Source: Agrypnia vestita
Taxonomy: Eukaryota > Arthropoda > Insecta > Trichoptera > Phryganeidae
Length of the DNA: 64,000 nucleotides
Direction: 5' to 3'
Assembly: GCA_016648135.1 (NCBI GenBank)
Contig: JADDOH010024906.1
Span: 1-64,000 of the forward strand
The position numbers and the translations under genes were made by a program. Below the pieces are notes generated by a model, which did no database searches, was not told the DNA's origin, and worked only from the letters and a program-made list of their open reading frames with translations. Shown here piece by piece: positions 32,038 to 43,589 of this stretch. Within the stretch, counting starts at the first letter, position 1, and each line of letters starts with the position of its first letter.

Positions 32038-32361
32038 CAGCTATACTCTAAGTGTGTTCCGCGGAACTCTAGGGTTCCGCGATACTCCTGCAGGGGTTCC
32101 GCAAGAATTTAGAAAAAAATTCAAAACACCTCTCTCTGGACGACCGTTCTATTATACTTCCCATTAGTTAGATTTTTTTCTTTTTTAATATCTTCTATTA
32201 TTATACTTGTTATGTAAGTAATAAGTAACTGTTACATGGTACTTTTATTATGCTTATTAATAAAGAATATAGTTTTAAAAACTATTGTTTTATTGTAGGG
32301 TTCCGTCAAGTATTTCGCTTTCCAAAAGGGTTCCGTCACCAAAAAAGATTGAGAACGGCTG
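32038..32361. mobile_element. non-autonomous hAT-type element, 324 bp, with 8-bp TSD
   Basis: A perfect 8-bp duplication ATCTAGTA flanks the element (32030-32037 and 32362-32369). Ends are CAGCTATACTCTAAGTGTGT and, inverted from the right, CAGCCGTTCTCAATCTTTTT; both begin CAGC.-T-CTC-AA, the common hAT form. Inside are repeated GGGTTCCGC/GGGTTCCGTC words near both ends (GTTCCGCGGAACTCTAGGGT at the left). No coding capacity. Confidence 0.9.
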
Positions 32362-32369
32362 ATCTAGTA

Positions 32370-32744
32370 ATTACACAACTGCACATAAGTCTAGAAAAAT
32401 TAGAAACTTTTTGAAACCGGTAGAAAGCATGGAAATGTCCGGGTAAGTTCCAGAAATTGAGAAGCAATTTAATTGCACATCAAGTCAATCTTGAGGTAAG
32501 TGAGGGAAACCACAGAAATAGTAACAACTGAACGAAACCACAGAAAGCGAATAAAGGCAACCAATGAAATAGCCGAGCGATAAACTGCGTAAGTAAAGTA
32601 TTCCACAGGCGAGAAAATTCCACGAGAGAAAATTCTTGTTCGATTTGAATCTGTGCGAAGTTACGGAAAAATGCTCCAATAAAGTTTGTGTTCTCTTATT
32701 TCTATAATTAAGATAAATTATAGAAATAAGAAACGAAGCAATTT
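32370..32744. other. intergenic, nothing recognised
   Basis: Includes a small inverted repeat at 32692-32730 (TTATTTCTATAATTA / ATTATAGAAATAAG). No gene. Confidence 0.4.
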
Positions 32745-32850
32745 ATGTGGGAACGAAAGCAATTTATATGGAAGTCTTTAAAGGGTGGCCCAGGGATTAT
32801 GACCTATTTGAGCTGGCTTAAGTATCACATTACTCAATGTTATGTTTACC
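32745..32850 (+). repeat. foldback family M, left-arm fragment
   Basis: ATGGAAGTCTTTAAAGG, GACCTATTTGAGCTGGCTTA and ACTCAATGTTATGTTTACCA follow the order of the left arm of the complete copy at 44260. Confidence 0.6.
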
Positions 32851-34230
32851 AATTAATTTTTTTTCATTATTTATATTTTATTTATTTATTTATTTGTTCA
32901 CGTCCATAAGAGGCTCTTACATGTAAATGTTTTGAAATATATATACAAATATTTGTATAAAAACAATATCAAGTATAAGCAGTAGGTACATATAAAATAT
33001 AAAAATAAAAATTCATATTACGTATTATATAAAAAAAATAGAAAAATGTTACATCACATTAAAGAAGTATATAGAACAATATCAGGTATGAACAGTTAAT
33101 ATAAATTTTGTATTACATATTTTAAAAATAATATTTTTAAAAATATATGTTTTGTTTTAAGCCACTTTATACATTGTATGTATTGTAACGAAATGGTAAG
33201 CATAAGGAATTGCGCACTGTTTAAATCCCTTGTAATATGTCACTTTAGAACGACATTATAAAATGCTTTAGAACAATCTACAGCATTCTATAATAGAATT
33301 ACCTACAATATTCGAGAGATGCTTAGAAGCAAGGGAAACCTTCTCTTTAACACTAGAAAATAAAATAATCTTCTCGAGCCCTCGAAAGACCAGCGCATCG
33401 CATATATAAAGCAACACCACGCTGCGCGCGATGAAGTATGTTTTGAAATTTCTATCGATGTGAAATAAGCCATGGGAAAAGGCCGGTGTGGTGTATCGTG
33501 GAATTTTGGAGCGACGAATATTAAGCGAAATAATCGAGCAAAGTACCCAAGTGGCGAAATAAATGCGATTACTACATGCGAGAACTGGGTGGAATGTTCT
33601 AGCATTAATTTCCAGTATTTTCATTTGTCTCCCGCATCTACGATCCGTGACAATATTGCATCATCAATGTACCTAAAAACAACTTTTAATTTAAATTATT
33701 ATGTCAAGCCACAGAATGTTTGCTTTCTTTGAAATGTATATTATTTTATATTTTTTCATAAAAAAACATTTTTTAAGCAAAAAATGAGAAACCTCAAAAA
33801 ATTTAAACTTAAATCGCGCGTACTAAATATGAAAAGCGGAAGATAAATAATTGTATTTTATAACAATATCGTTTTAAAAACCAAGTTTACAGAGGACATG
33901 TCAAGTATTACAAAAGTGTTCGCTTTGCTGGAAAAAGCCTGGGGCTATTCGGTGTACCTACTTTATTCACACACACGTAAAGCGTACAATTTAAACAGAA
34001 TCTACAGAGCCCTAAAATAATCTAACTGCCGAGATAAATCCAACCGACGCGTCACAGCAAAAGACGCTTATTAACATTTATCTAAATGTGTTTTCAAATC
34101 TCTGTGTGTCTCTCGGCTTATTTTAAAATCTTTATAGTAACGGGTGTTCCAACAAGAGGAAGCCAGTTTCAAATTGCCATTTCATCAGCGTTGTTTTTTG
34201 GAAGTTAAAACTTGACTGCTACACGACTCA
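32851..34230. other. intergenic; possible promoter-like patch near 33300-33480
   Basis: A TTTA microsatellite lies at 32877-32898. At 33355-33480 imperfect GAA/TTC blocks (CTTCTCGAGCCCTCGAAAGA) precede a TATATAAAG at 33403-33412 and an ATG in good context (AGCCATGG, 33472) opening an 86-codon frame to 33732. The peptide is unrecognised. This could be a decayed heat-shock-like promoter, an LTR or chance. Confidence 0.3.
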
Positions 34231-34234
34231 ACAA

Positions 34235-34430
34235 CAATCACTTATCAAGATGATAGATGGAAAGTAGGTATGTAAATCTATTGGGTGTTAAAAGCGCTTT
34301 CGATCTATCCTACGACTGGCTTAAGTGATCACTTTACACAGTGTAACATTCACCAATTCCATCCACGACAGACTACCACATCTATCAATTTTTGGGAAGT
34401 TGTATATATGTCTGACATGTGGAGATAATT
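34235..34430 (+). repeat. foldback family M, left-arm copy
   Basis: GATGGAAAGTAGGTATGTAA, CTATCCTACGACTGGCTTAA and GTGATCACTTTACACAGTGT (34326 onward), then TTTTTGGGAAGTTGTATAT, match the left arm at 44280-44450. The right arm is missing: a LINE tail follows. Confidence 0.8.
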
Positions 34431-34459
34431 TCCGAGCATTAAGCACCAAAGTCCCTGCT

Positions 34460-34650
34460 GTACTCAAGGCCGATAGGGCGAAGGAGCTTAGGAAGGCCAA
34501 CATTAAGATGGAGTGACAAGGTCCTCAAAGACATCTCTGCCTTAGAGCTTCGAAACTGGAGAGAGCTGGCACTAGACCGAGATGAGTGGAGGAAAATTAT
34601 TGAGGAGGCCAAGACCCACCAAGGGTTGTAGTGCCAAGAATGATGATGAT
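34460..34650 (+). pseudogene. LINE ORF2 C-terminus with ATG-repeat tail
   Basis: An undamaged frame reads PIGRRSLGRPTLRWSDKV, LKDISALELRNWRELALDRD and EWRKIIEEAKTHQGL, then TAG at 34628-34630. This is the extreme C-terminus of a LINE group that ends W..LA.DRD.WR.I..EAK.H.GL, the final residues being diagnostic. The DNA then ends in GATGATGATGATG, a typical simple-repeat LINE tail. Upstream ORF2 sequence is absent, so this is a strongly 5'-truncated but fairly young insertion. Confidence 0.85.
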
Positions 34651-34868
34651 GATGTATATATGTCAACTTTGCACTCCTTGTTTCATATGTGTATTGTATT
34701 TTACGACCGCCATCTGTGGTTCAAATTTGTCATCCCCATAAACTAGAATAGATGTTGCCGTTGGTAATGAGATATATACTTTTCTTCGAAAGTGCAAAAT
34801 GGTTTTATGGTGACCTCATTAATATAATTAGTTAAAATATACTTCGTTTTCACCGTTTATTTATTGAA

Positions 34869-35115
34869 AACTAGCTGTAACCCAATAAATGACCCAAAAT
34901 CGTTTTGCGTCTTTGTTAAGCCTTTGAATTATAGTATCTTTTTGACGCCTCTTGGAGAGGCGGCGGTGGCAATATGCGTTGAGCGACCGGCACATCTCCA
35001 TTTTTTTTTTTTTGACCATGAATTCAAATGAAATTACGGACGTTACACGTAGTTACGGAAGGACAGACATGCAGACAGATAGACAGACAGACAGCCAGAT
35101 AGAACGATAACGAAA
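34869..35115 (+). repeat. dispersed repeat R (copy 3)
   Basis: CTAGCTGTAACCC (start), CTTGGAGAGGCGGCGGTGGC, ATATGCGTTGAGCGACCGG, then GAATTCAAATGAAATTACGG and a GACA/GATA microsatellite (35065-35095). Shorter than copy 2, but with the microsatellite end kept. Confidence 0.75.
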
Positions 35116-37279
35116 AAAGCATTATCAAAATCTCTCGCAGGGTCCACACATATGGAACCGACTGATTATTCTCATAGAATCTGGAACCACTGCGAAGTGA
35201 CACTAACCTTTATAAAGGGATCAACAGGCTACTGCGCAATCGGTGCGTGTCAGAGTTGAGTGTGGTAAATTACCCTAGAAAATGAAATCGTGCAGCGCGT
35301 GTTGCTAGCGCGTAATCAAGAAAGTACCTACCGGCGGGCGCCAGGTTTTCTTTCAAATGCGGACCTAAGCGATTTAAAAGTAACGTGCATCGGTATATAA
35401 GACACAAGTAATTCTGGAGTGATAAAAGTGCAGCGAAAATAATTAATGCGAACTAGGAAATTGGATACTAAGTTTATGGATTAATCTAGAAACGTTTAGT
35501 GAGTATGAATTTAAGAACATGCTTCTATTTAAATTAGTAGGTATCTAGTGACATAATTATAATGTAAATTATTTAGCCCGTATTTAAATAACAGTTTGAT
35601 TAATTTTTAAATGTTTAATTTACCTCTCATATAGCCACATCCCGTGATAAAATATATTATTCATTCCTATATATTTTATACAGGTAGGTACTATGACGGA
35701 ATAGTCGAACATAATTTAAAGACGATTTATATATAATTTAATCGGGAATTCGACTAATTTCATACAGACATTTCTATTCACTATACGAGATAATTATAAT
35801 AATATTCAATTATTTAATAATCAAAAATATAAGGAAATAAAATAAATAATTTGACAAGCATAGAAACAAATTGGCCGTTGGAATACACACAAAAAATTTA
35901 ATATATTAGAATTTACTTACTGCTTACTTAAAATTTACTTGCCAACCACATAAAACTCGCAGACATTAAGACTCTACATTACGTCTCTAGTAGAAAAAAT
36001 ATAATGCAGCATGGCTTTCTTACTGATGCTGATCTTAAAATTATGGCCTGAAGCAATAATATAAGAACAGCATTAATACGAAATTATATACAGAAATAAT
36101 CGAAAATAAAAAAATGTGGCCATAGCCATGGGTTACGACTATGAATTGAAGTCTTTAATTAATGCGACAAAGATTATTCAAATAATAATTATTTTTCAGA
36201 ATCCTTATTAATGCACTGCTTTTTTGCTTGTATGCACCGTACACAGTATGTCAAATAGAAACCTATGTAAATATCTTTCTTTTTTCTTTGAAAACATGTA
36301 AAGTCTGTTCGGATTCTTAGGTACGTAGACGTGCAAGAAACGGTACAAGGGTTGTCACTATGCAAGAAGTATGTGCAAGTTAAATCCTCACTTCTGTGTA
36401 AATAAATTGCTTAAACTTAAAAAAGAAACTTTTCCTCGCATTTATTTATTAATTTTTTCCTTGCACGGTTCAAAATACCACCAAACAAAAGTAATGCACA
36501 TGAACCGATTTTTGAAATAGCTAAAAATGATAAAATATAATTTAATTATTCAAATTAAATTGAATCAAACTGAAGTAGTAAAAAAGAAAAAATCAAAATA
36601 ATTAAAAAGTGCAGCAAAGAAATTTAAAATATACTTTCTTTTATAATTAAATGATAATATGCTTTTTGTTATTACCTTGCTGCGGTGTTGTTACGATCAT
36701 CTCTTAGGTGGATGGTTGTGTCCAATAATACTCGGTGTAAAATTGTAGCTTTTATTGGATCGACTTTATACAATGTAAGATGAATCATTTATGGCGCGCG
36801 AACCGTATTACGCGGTGGCTGTGATCAGTCTGCTTTCACGCGGTCCCGGCCGACCTTACGTGTTCTTTCTCGCTCCCTTTCTAGTTCGCTCTCTTTCATG
36901 CACTCCACAAACACTACACTTTTCAATTGATTTAAGTATTTTCCTAATTAAAATTACGGTATATGAACTTAGCCCGTATTCGGGATCTCTCTTGATTATT
37001 TTATAAACTTTTAAAATAATTAAAATAAAAATTATATCCATTTCAAAAATATCAAAATATAGCTTCGTATTTATAAGATATTAATAATATATCTTGATTA
37101 ATGATGTTCTCCTGGGAATAAAATCCAGTAAAGTGTTCTTCCAAAATTTGGACATACTCAAGATATTCTGAATAGTGATATCATTTAGTATCGCACTTTT
37201 TGACCTTGCACGATTAAACACACTGTTGTATATTTAAATTCAATCTTCTATATATAGTTGATAATTCCCAGCATTTTAT
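35116..37279. other. intergenic, no supported gene
   Basis: Two GC-richer patches, 35190-35400 and 36660-36910, contain TATA-like words (CTTTATAAAG 35209; GGTATATAAG 35392) but no recognisable frame. The second patch looks like LTR or promoter debris. The remainder is AT-rich. Confidence 0.35.
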
Positions 37280-37650
37280 AGATGAATAGCTGTTGCGGCG
37301 TTGCACGGGTTAAAGATTAAGTTAAAAATATTTTTTTGGGAGAAACAACGTTTCGATTCGAACGAAATAGATTTGCATCGAAAATATATCAGGGGGAGGG
37401 GTTAGGGTAAAAGGGAAGGTAGGATATGTCACCTATGTTACCCGCCGAGACCTAAAGAATAAGTTTCAAAATTTTGAGTCCGATCGGTTAAACGGTACAG
37501 ATTTGCATGGGAAATATATCAGGGGGAGGGAAAGGAGTAAAAGTATAAGGGGGAAATCGCCTATGTTACTCGCCAAGTCCTAAAGCATAAGTATGCAACA
37601 TTTGAATTAAATCGTACAAACGGTGTAGATTTGTATACAGAACAGTATAT
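37280..37650. repeat. RTE-like 3' region with internal 130-bp duplication
   Basis: ATAGCTGTTGCGGCGTTGCA at the left is the terminal phrase of RTE-like repeats in minus orientation. Inside, TTTGCAT.G.AAATATATCAGG with a GGGAGGG word occurs at 37371-37400 and again at 37501-37530, 130 bp apart, each followed by a CCTATGTTAC.CGCC phrase. Non-coding. Confidence 0.6.
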
Positions 37651-38245
37651 AGTGTATAAATCTTATTGTACCTATCGTATTGAAACCTGTTATTTGTTAA
37701 TATTTTTTAAAACCCCTGGCATTTTAAAGGTAAAAAAATCAGCTATACTTCTTGTTGGAACATCCTTTATAAACTTTCGTTCAGGCTTACTGCCATAGAC
37801 AAGGGAATTCGTTTAGGTCTTCATCAAAAACAATTTATTGCGTGTATTTAATAAAATAGGAATTGTATTGTAGATTCACGATTTTATGTGAAGGGCGTTT
37901 AAATAATGCTGGCACCACGTATAAATTGACGTGACTGGTAATGAAAATTCCGTGTTTCAATTTTGATCTAAGTGTTGTGTATGTAGAATTACCATTAAGA
38001 GCTATTAAAAACATAGAAGCGAAGAATAAATTGAGATTATTAGTTTATTTCAAGTAAAACCAGGAAAAATATCTTTGCCCGCTACGGGAACATAAAGAAG
38101 AACTTTGAAATAGTGTCCTCATATATTATACAAACTAGGACAAGTCTTTTTTATTCTCAAGGAGGCCTTCAGAAGGGAATATGGAACTTTTTTAATAAGT
38201 GCTGTACCTGAGAGCTGCCATTTTATGTACTTGGGTATCAAAAGA
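37651..38245. other. intergenic, nothing recognised
   Basis: AT-rich; no supported gene or terminal repeat. Confidence 0.4.
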
Positions 38246-38249
38246 GACA

Positions 38250-38460
38250 TATTTATTTTCTTCTTCTTCATGTGCCCTGTCAGGTCCCTCTGACATTGGC
38301 GATCACCTGAGAGAAAGTTTCCCTATCCAGAGCAGTGAAGAACAGCTCTTCCCGGTCCACTCTCGGATGTTTCGAAGCCAAGAATGCCGCCTCCTTCCAA
38401 CCCCTTTGCGATCTTCCCCTTCATCTCTCGCCTCTCATTATATGTCCAAGGTATGAAATT
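38250..38460 (-). pseudogene. LINE ORF2 C-terminal tail (same family as 6075)
   Basis: On the minus strand, in drifting frames: LGHIMRGER, KGVGRRRHSWLRNIREWTG, then a frameshift before the LF.TALDRETFSQ.I segment, and a GACAGGGCACATGAAGAAGA end. Conservation with 6075-6262 is high at DNA level (for example CTTCGAAACATCCGAGAGTG). Dead, 5'-truncated. Confidence 0.78.
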
Positions 38461-38829
38461 TTACGAGGCTTTACTGTTTTGAGTGTATATCCGTTTCTCT
38501 ACGTAAAACTGCATTATTACTTGTTATATCAGTCCAGGATATCTTTAACATTTTACGATGTATCCACATTTCAAACGCCTCTAGGCAATTAAGAGTATTC
38601 AACTTCAGCGTCTATGCTTCAACACCTCAAAGTAGAACTGACCATATATAGCATTTGATCAACTGTCTGAGTTTGTCAGTCTGTCTGAGATTCAAGTTCA
38701 AGTTGTCATTACAGAGTAGACTTTTCATCTTATTAAAAGATGCACGGGCTCTCTCTATTCTGCATTTGATGTTCGTATCAGGCTCCAGATTGTCAATAAT
38801 ATTAGTGTAGATACATATGTATTACAGAC

Positions 38830-39020
38830 ATATTATTGTGAAGTTGCAATTACAGAACAAAGTTATTAAACAATTTTTATTAATCAATTTGCCGTGGTGA
38901 AATTGGATAATGCGCCATCCCTGGATAGAAAGGAGATCTGTTGTTTTGTATCCCGGCAGCAGCTAAAATATTTTTTCGTTAATTTGATTTTTCTGTATGT
39001 CTTTTCTAATTGATTATTAA
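38830..39020 (+). mobile_element. tRNA-derived SINE, family 2 (copy 3)
   Basis: TGTGAAGTTGCAATTACAGA, then a degraded tRNA-like head (GTGGTGAAATTGGATAATGC; TGTTTTGTATCCCGGCAGCA), then TTTTTTCGTTAATTTGATTT and CTGTATGTCTTTTCTAATTG. Less conserved than copies 1 and 2. Confidence 0.78.
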
Positions 39021-39385
39021 AAAAATGTTTGAAGAGGTAAAGTTTGTAAGTTTGGATGTATGAGATAATCTCAGAAACTACTCAACCGGTTTCAAAAACT
39101 TTTTCACCAATATTTAGAATGGACTTTCCCGTTAAAATAAAAGTGCTTTTCGTGGTGACCTTTTTTGAAACTAAAGTCGAAAAATGGTCGAGCGATGGGT
39201 TTTTTACGAACGCTGCCTTAGAGATATTTAAATACTAACTGGAAAGAAGTTGTAGAACTCAAAAAGTTCTATAAAAAATCCGCAATGACATATATCTATA
39301 TGTTAAGGTTAATATACAAATTGATAAAATATGACTAAAAGTTACTAAATATCTAATCCGCTGCGCGCGCACAGCTAGTTATAAA
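39020..39385 (+). repeat. RTE-like non-coding 3' region
   Basis: The phrases AATCTCAGAAACTACTCAAC, CGGTTTCAAAAACTTTTTCA and a terminal GCGCGCACAGCTAGTT are characteristic of the 3' ends of RTE-like repeats in moths (family knowledge). No coding sequence. Confidence 0.6.
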
Positions 39386-39389
39386 TAAA

Positions 39390-39745
39390 TTTCAAATTCA
39401 TTAAAAGAGAGCGGTGAGAATCATTCTAAAAAACTAACCCATAAAAAACAAGTTTTTATTATACGCCCTTTCTCATTGATACAGGTTTCGCTTCTACTTC
39501 ATGCGTTGGGTTCGAAAATTAAACAATGTATAAATCGTTAAAATTTCGAGAAATCCAAAATTATATTTAATTCTTTTAATTAACACGAAAATTTGTTAAA
39601 TCATTTTCATCGTCGCCTCGAGTCTGCCTGCAAAGTTTTAGCTCGATTGGATTACCGGAAAAGGGTTAAAAATCGATCCAAAGTTTTTTCGACAGACAAG
39701 CAGACAAGCAGGTGCTAAGAGTTAAAAAAAGGGAGTAAAAAAATA
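39390..39745 (+). repeat. dispersed repeat D (copy 2)
   Basis: Shares with copies at 15130 and 43590: CGCCCTTTCTCATTGATA, TTTTAGCTCGATTGGATTAC and GGGTTAAAAATCGATCCAAA, with a GACAAGCAGACAAGCAGG end. Confidence 0.82.
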
Positions 39746-40154
39746 GATTCATTCTTAGAAAAATTCCAAAATTAAAAGGACGTTGAAAACTAAAACTTAG
39801 CTCATCATAAAATAAATACTAAATCTAAACAATATTGTATTGTAGTATAAAAATTTTGAAGTTATTGAATGAAAAAATACTAATAAAAATATATATTATA
39901 GACATTCATGGACATAATACAAGAAACAAAAAAATGAGAATTTTAAATAAATAAAACTGTTTATATTACAAATGACTCAATACAATAATCTGTACAGATA
40001 AAAAATAAAGAAAAACCAACGTGTTCAAGAAGGAATTCGGACGTCATAATATTAAAGAAGAAAAATATAATTATTATAAAATTCGTGAATATAATATATT
40101 ATGAAAGGTTAATATAATTTAATGATATTATTTTTAAAATAAATAAGAAAAGAC
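39746..40154. other. intergenic, nothing recognised
   Basis: AT-rich with no coding or repeat family recognised. Confidence 0.45.
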
Positions 40155-40265
40155 TTTATTTAAACCACTTATTTATGGTATTATCAACATATAAAATGTA
40201 TAGGATGTATGCTCAAGAAGAAATCATTGACCCTGAAACATGTTGATAAATTAATAAATTTCTAC
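40155..40265. mobile_element. Penelope-like type C pLTR remnants, inverted pair
   Basis: 40160-40190 is a minus-strand type C tail (complement reads ATGTTGATAATACC then ATAAATAAGTGGTTTA). 40210-40260 is a plus-strand piece with AAGAAGAAATCATTGACCCT, GAAACATGTTGATAAATT. The CTGATGA core has decayed to CTCAAGA, but GAAACATGTTGA survives. Same head-to-head layout as 29430-29541, much older. Confidence 0.6.
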
Positions 40266-40274
40266 CCCATTTTT

Positions 40275-40450
40275 ATACGTAGTTATGTTCTGAGAACAAA
40301 TGGAATTGGTGAATGTTGCATTATGTAGAGTCATCACTTAAGCAAGCTCATACAGGACGTAAGCCCTGGGCCCTATAAAAAAGACTTCCATGCATGATTC
40401 TCATATAAATATTTTCATTTCTGTGAGACTTCTATAATTGTGTTTAATTA
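40275..40450 (-). repeat. foldback family M, right-arm copy
   Basis: GGTGAATGTTGCATTATGTA, CACTTAAGCAAGCTCATACA, TAAGCCCTGGGCCCTATA and CTGTGAGACTTCTATAATTG, in right-arm order. Matches 41155-41330 in opposite orientation, so the two may be the separated arms of one rearranged element. Confidence 0.75.
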
Positions 40451-41154
40451 ATAAATTTTAGTGCTTTATACAAAGTGTCCTCATTTTTATTATACAAATA
40501 CTATAAATAGTATTAATATAAAGTCGTTTTGTAGTTATAGAAGAAATGATATTATAAATAATTTATAATTTTATAAAAACCTTTAAATTTGAATCCATTT
40601 TCGGCCAAAATAACCTTCACACTTTAATTCACTTTTGTCCATACAACACTATATTTCTCCATTCCTGCACATGTTGTTCTCATAATACTTATATTAACAG
40701 AAATGATCATTGCTTTAATCTCTTATGTTCATCGTTATATCGAGCCAAAACAACACAAATACATAAATACGTAAATAAAAAAAGTATAAGACTCATTTTG
40801 TTTTTAACACAATATGATTTGTGATATTACTACCCAGTCAGTCACTATACTCCAGCCTTCCACTTCTACCAATTTATCAAAAAAATGGCGAAAGCCCTAC
40901 AATCCTACATTCATTAAAATTAATTTAACGCAATACTTAACGACACAAGAATACCCCAAGAATGATTCTCAAGGCGATCGTTGGGCAATGTGAGCCAAAT
41001 TCACTACTTTTTCTCATACATTCTCTTGCATTTTTGTAAAGAAAAGTCTCAAATTAAAATATTTTTTTACTATTCCAAATATTTAACTAAAGTAATGCCA
41101 GCTAAATTTTTTAATCAATTTATTTTAATTTAATTAATTCAGGATAAATTAAAT
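40451..41154. other. intergenic between two family M arms
   Basis: AT-rich, with no supported gene. Confidence 0.4.
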
Positions 41155-41330
41155 AAAAGTCTCACAGAGACGAAGCTATGTATATATGAGAAAAGTAGAT
41201 GGAAGTCTCTTACACGATGGCTCAGGGCTAACAACCTGTATGAGCTTGCTTAAGTGATCACTCTACACAATGCAACTTTCACCAATTCATCGTAAGAACA
41301 TCCACATATATTATTGTCAAATTTTTGAAA
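41155..41330 (+). repeat. foldback family M, left-arm copy
   Basis: GTCTCACAGAGACGAAGCTA, GATGGAAGTCTCTTACACGA, GCTTGCTTAAGTGATCACTC and CACAATGCAACTTTCACCAA follow the left-arm order. Confidence 0.75.
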
Positions 41331-42048
41331 TTTTTATATACAATTCGAATCAAGAACATTTCATATATTGCACTGGCTTCTGCTAGAGACATCTGTTGTT
41401 TTTTTCTCATTTACAAGTTAGTATACATAGATTTTGCTTTATTTATTTCGATTTATTTTAATTTATAAATTTATTACCAAACCAACGGTGTTTTAGAAAT
41501 GAATAAAATTACTCCACTTTGTGGCGTTTATATGATTATATGGTCTTGTGATTGTTGTTTTTTAAATAATATTACAGAGTCAACAATAATCTTATTTTTT
41601 TAAATTATTGCAAAATCTGTCAGTTAGTTAACTTACAATTTATGTTTAAAAAAAATATTTTATATTTTGTGAGATTTTTTCAACCCGTCACAAGTCCATA
41701 CAATCGTGCAAGGCCTACAAAGTGGAGTGATTGTCTTCATTTCTAAAACGTCTTTGGTTTGGTAATGTATTAATTGATCGTGCCATTAAAGTAAAATATC
41801 CGTATTTAAAATATAATATGGAACCTGATGAATAAATTTTAATTTGATATGTTTCTATACAAAAAATGTGATACAAAAGGAGAAGATATGAGAAAAAGTG
41901 GTGAATTTCGCATTTCCAAACGATCAATGAGGGCCTGAAAATACTACAATCGTAGATTAAAAACTGAGTTTTCAAAATATTACAAGTATATAATTAATTC
42001 CAAATATTGTATGGAATAAGTTTAGAAATGTCTATATACCATTCGTAA
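41331..42048. other. intergenic, nothing recognised
   Basis: AT-rich. The minus-strand frame at 41715-41975 has no recognisable motif. Confidence 0.4.
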
Positions 42049-42532
42049 GGCCGGTGCCACACAGCGAGGATCTTCCGCCGTGTCTTTTCCATCGCGTAAA
42101 ATCGGCAAAGCAAATGGATCGTCCGCGTAGTGAGTTTTTGATTAGCGCATATTCTGAAATACACAATATTGCTATTTCTGTATTTTGAAATTTATTATAA
42201 ACATAACAAAAAACATAACATAAACAAAAGCTGCCAATTTTGACGTTTTGAGTTTGATAGGTTTGAAATTAATGAATTAAATCAATCAAAAAACTCTAAA
42301 ACGTAAAGTTATTCACGATTATGAATAATGACCTTACTATTTGATTGAATTAATTTAAAACATGTTAAACTTAAAACTTTAAAATTGGCGGCATGACAAT
42401 GTTAAAAAAACTGTGAAGGTACAGAAATAGCAATATTGCTTAGTTCAGAATAAGGCCGATTGTATGGAAAGAAATGTAGCGACGTTCCGCGACCGAAGAT
42501 ACGTGTCGGAAGATTCGCGTAGTGTGGCGGCC
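42049..42532. mobile_element. full-length foldback MITE, ~484 bp
   Basis: The two halves are inverted copies over most of their length. Outer ends are GGCCGGTGCCACACAGCG and, inverted from the right, GGCCGCCACACTACGCG, both followed by an ATCTTCCG word. Inner matches include AATATTGCTATTTCTGTA and TTGCCGCCAATTTT-type blocks, meeting near 42310. GC-rich ends, AT-rich core, no coding. A target duplication is not clear. Confidence 0.8.
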
Positions 42533-42546
42533 ACTTGTCGCGGAAA

Positions 42547-42638
42547 TGTCACCCTACGAGGTTATGATGACAGCTGCGCATCTATTTAAACTTGTCGCCC
42601 TATGAGGTTATGATGACAGCTGCGTATCTATTTAGTTT
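42547..42638. repeat. 46-bp tandem duplication
   Basis: TGTCACCCTACGAGGTTATG and TGTCGCCCTATGAGGTTATG begin two successive units that both continue ATGACAGCTGCG(C/T)ATCTATTTA. Six or so differences separate them. Confidence 0.92.
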
Positions 42639-42639
42639 A

Positions 42640-43588
42640 ACGAGTTTATCGAAACGTAAGAGGAGAAAAAGGTGGTAGGCGCGAAATTATTTACTGCAAA
42701 GTGAAAGAAGGATGGATATTCTATGCGATCTTCGAATACCTGACGGATCTTTTGTCAATTTCACTCGTTATTACAAACAATCGGGCCTTCCATAGCCAAG
42801 CAAGAAATATTAAGGAACGCTGTTGGCTCTCAGATCATTTTATTTTTATATTCACGGTTTGAAGTGTCCCACAAAATTGTACGGAGATGAGTTGGAGGAC
42901 AATAATTTCGTTTCCCCACATTAATGTCAGTTGACAAGTTGACAGATACAGCGCATGCGCATTCACTTGTAAACATACCACGTGATACTGACGCGCAGCC
43001 CGATGTCCCCATGAGCTCGCTCGGGTACCGTGCGCATGGCAACGTTTCCTCGGCACGTAGAAATGTGCGCGACGTCGCGGAACAGTGCGCGATGTTGCAA
43101 CGTCATGTAGACTCTACGCCGCGCGTGATGTTGAGAGATAATTTGTCCCCTAGTGAATACATGGCTTAAGGGAATAACTTTGAAGATGATCATATAGTGG
43201 TTGGGTACAAATCTAAATAAAAATTGTTTTGAAACATTCTCATCACTTTGTGGTCAGATAATCTATGTTTTACATGTCTGATATTTCAAAATCACACATT
43301 TATTATACTGCTCGTGCCGGAACATTAGAAGGAACTCGCGATTTTATTTCAAGTGCTCAGGAAGTCGAGCGTTTTCTATAATAAACCCCGGGGGTGAGAA
43401 TCTTGCAGGAGGTGGCGGAAAACATTGCGAGCCCTGTTGTAATTTTCCATCTAACGCGAAATTGTTCCGCGCCCTCCTAGCGTAACGAAATTTAGACAGG
43501 AACAAGTTTTGAAACACAGTTTGAATATGTAATCAAAGGGGTTTCTTTGAAGTGAATGCCTTCATTTACGCGGATTAATATTTTCATT
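42640..43588. other. GC-rich patch, no recognised gene
   Basis: 42935-43170 is CpG-rich (GCGCATGCGCATTCAC, CGCGACGTCGCGGAACAG) and several frames of 60-80 codons overlap there on both strands. None is recognisable, and overlapping frames are expected in GC-rich DNA. It could be LTR or promoter debris. Confidence 0.35.
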
Positions 43589-43589
43589 T

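Noticed and set aside
32038..32361. Left and right GGGTTCCGC repeats as a satellite
   Set aside because: They are subterminal parts of a single element bounded by an 8-bp target duplication, not a tandem array.
41826..41860. Another hammerhead (CCTGATGAATAAATTTT...)
   Set aside because: No stem II and no GAAA core at a suitable distance.
42830..43193. A gene in the CpG-rich patch
   Set aside because: Four overlapping frames on both strands are expected from base composition, and none has motifs or codon bias in its favour.
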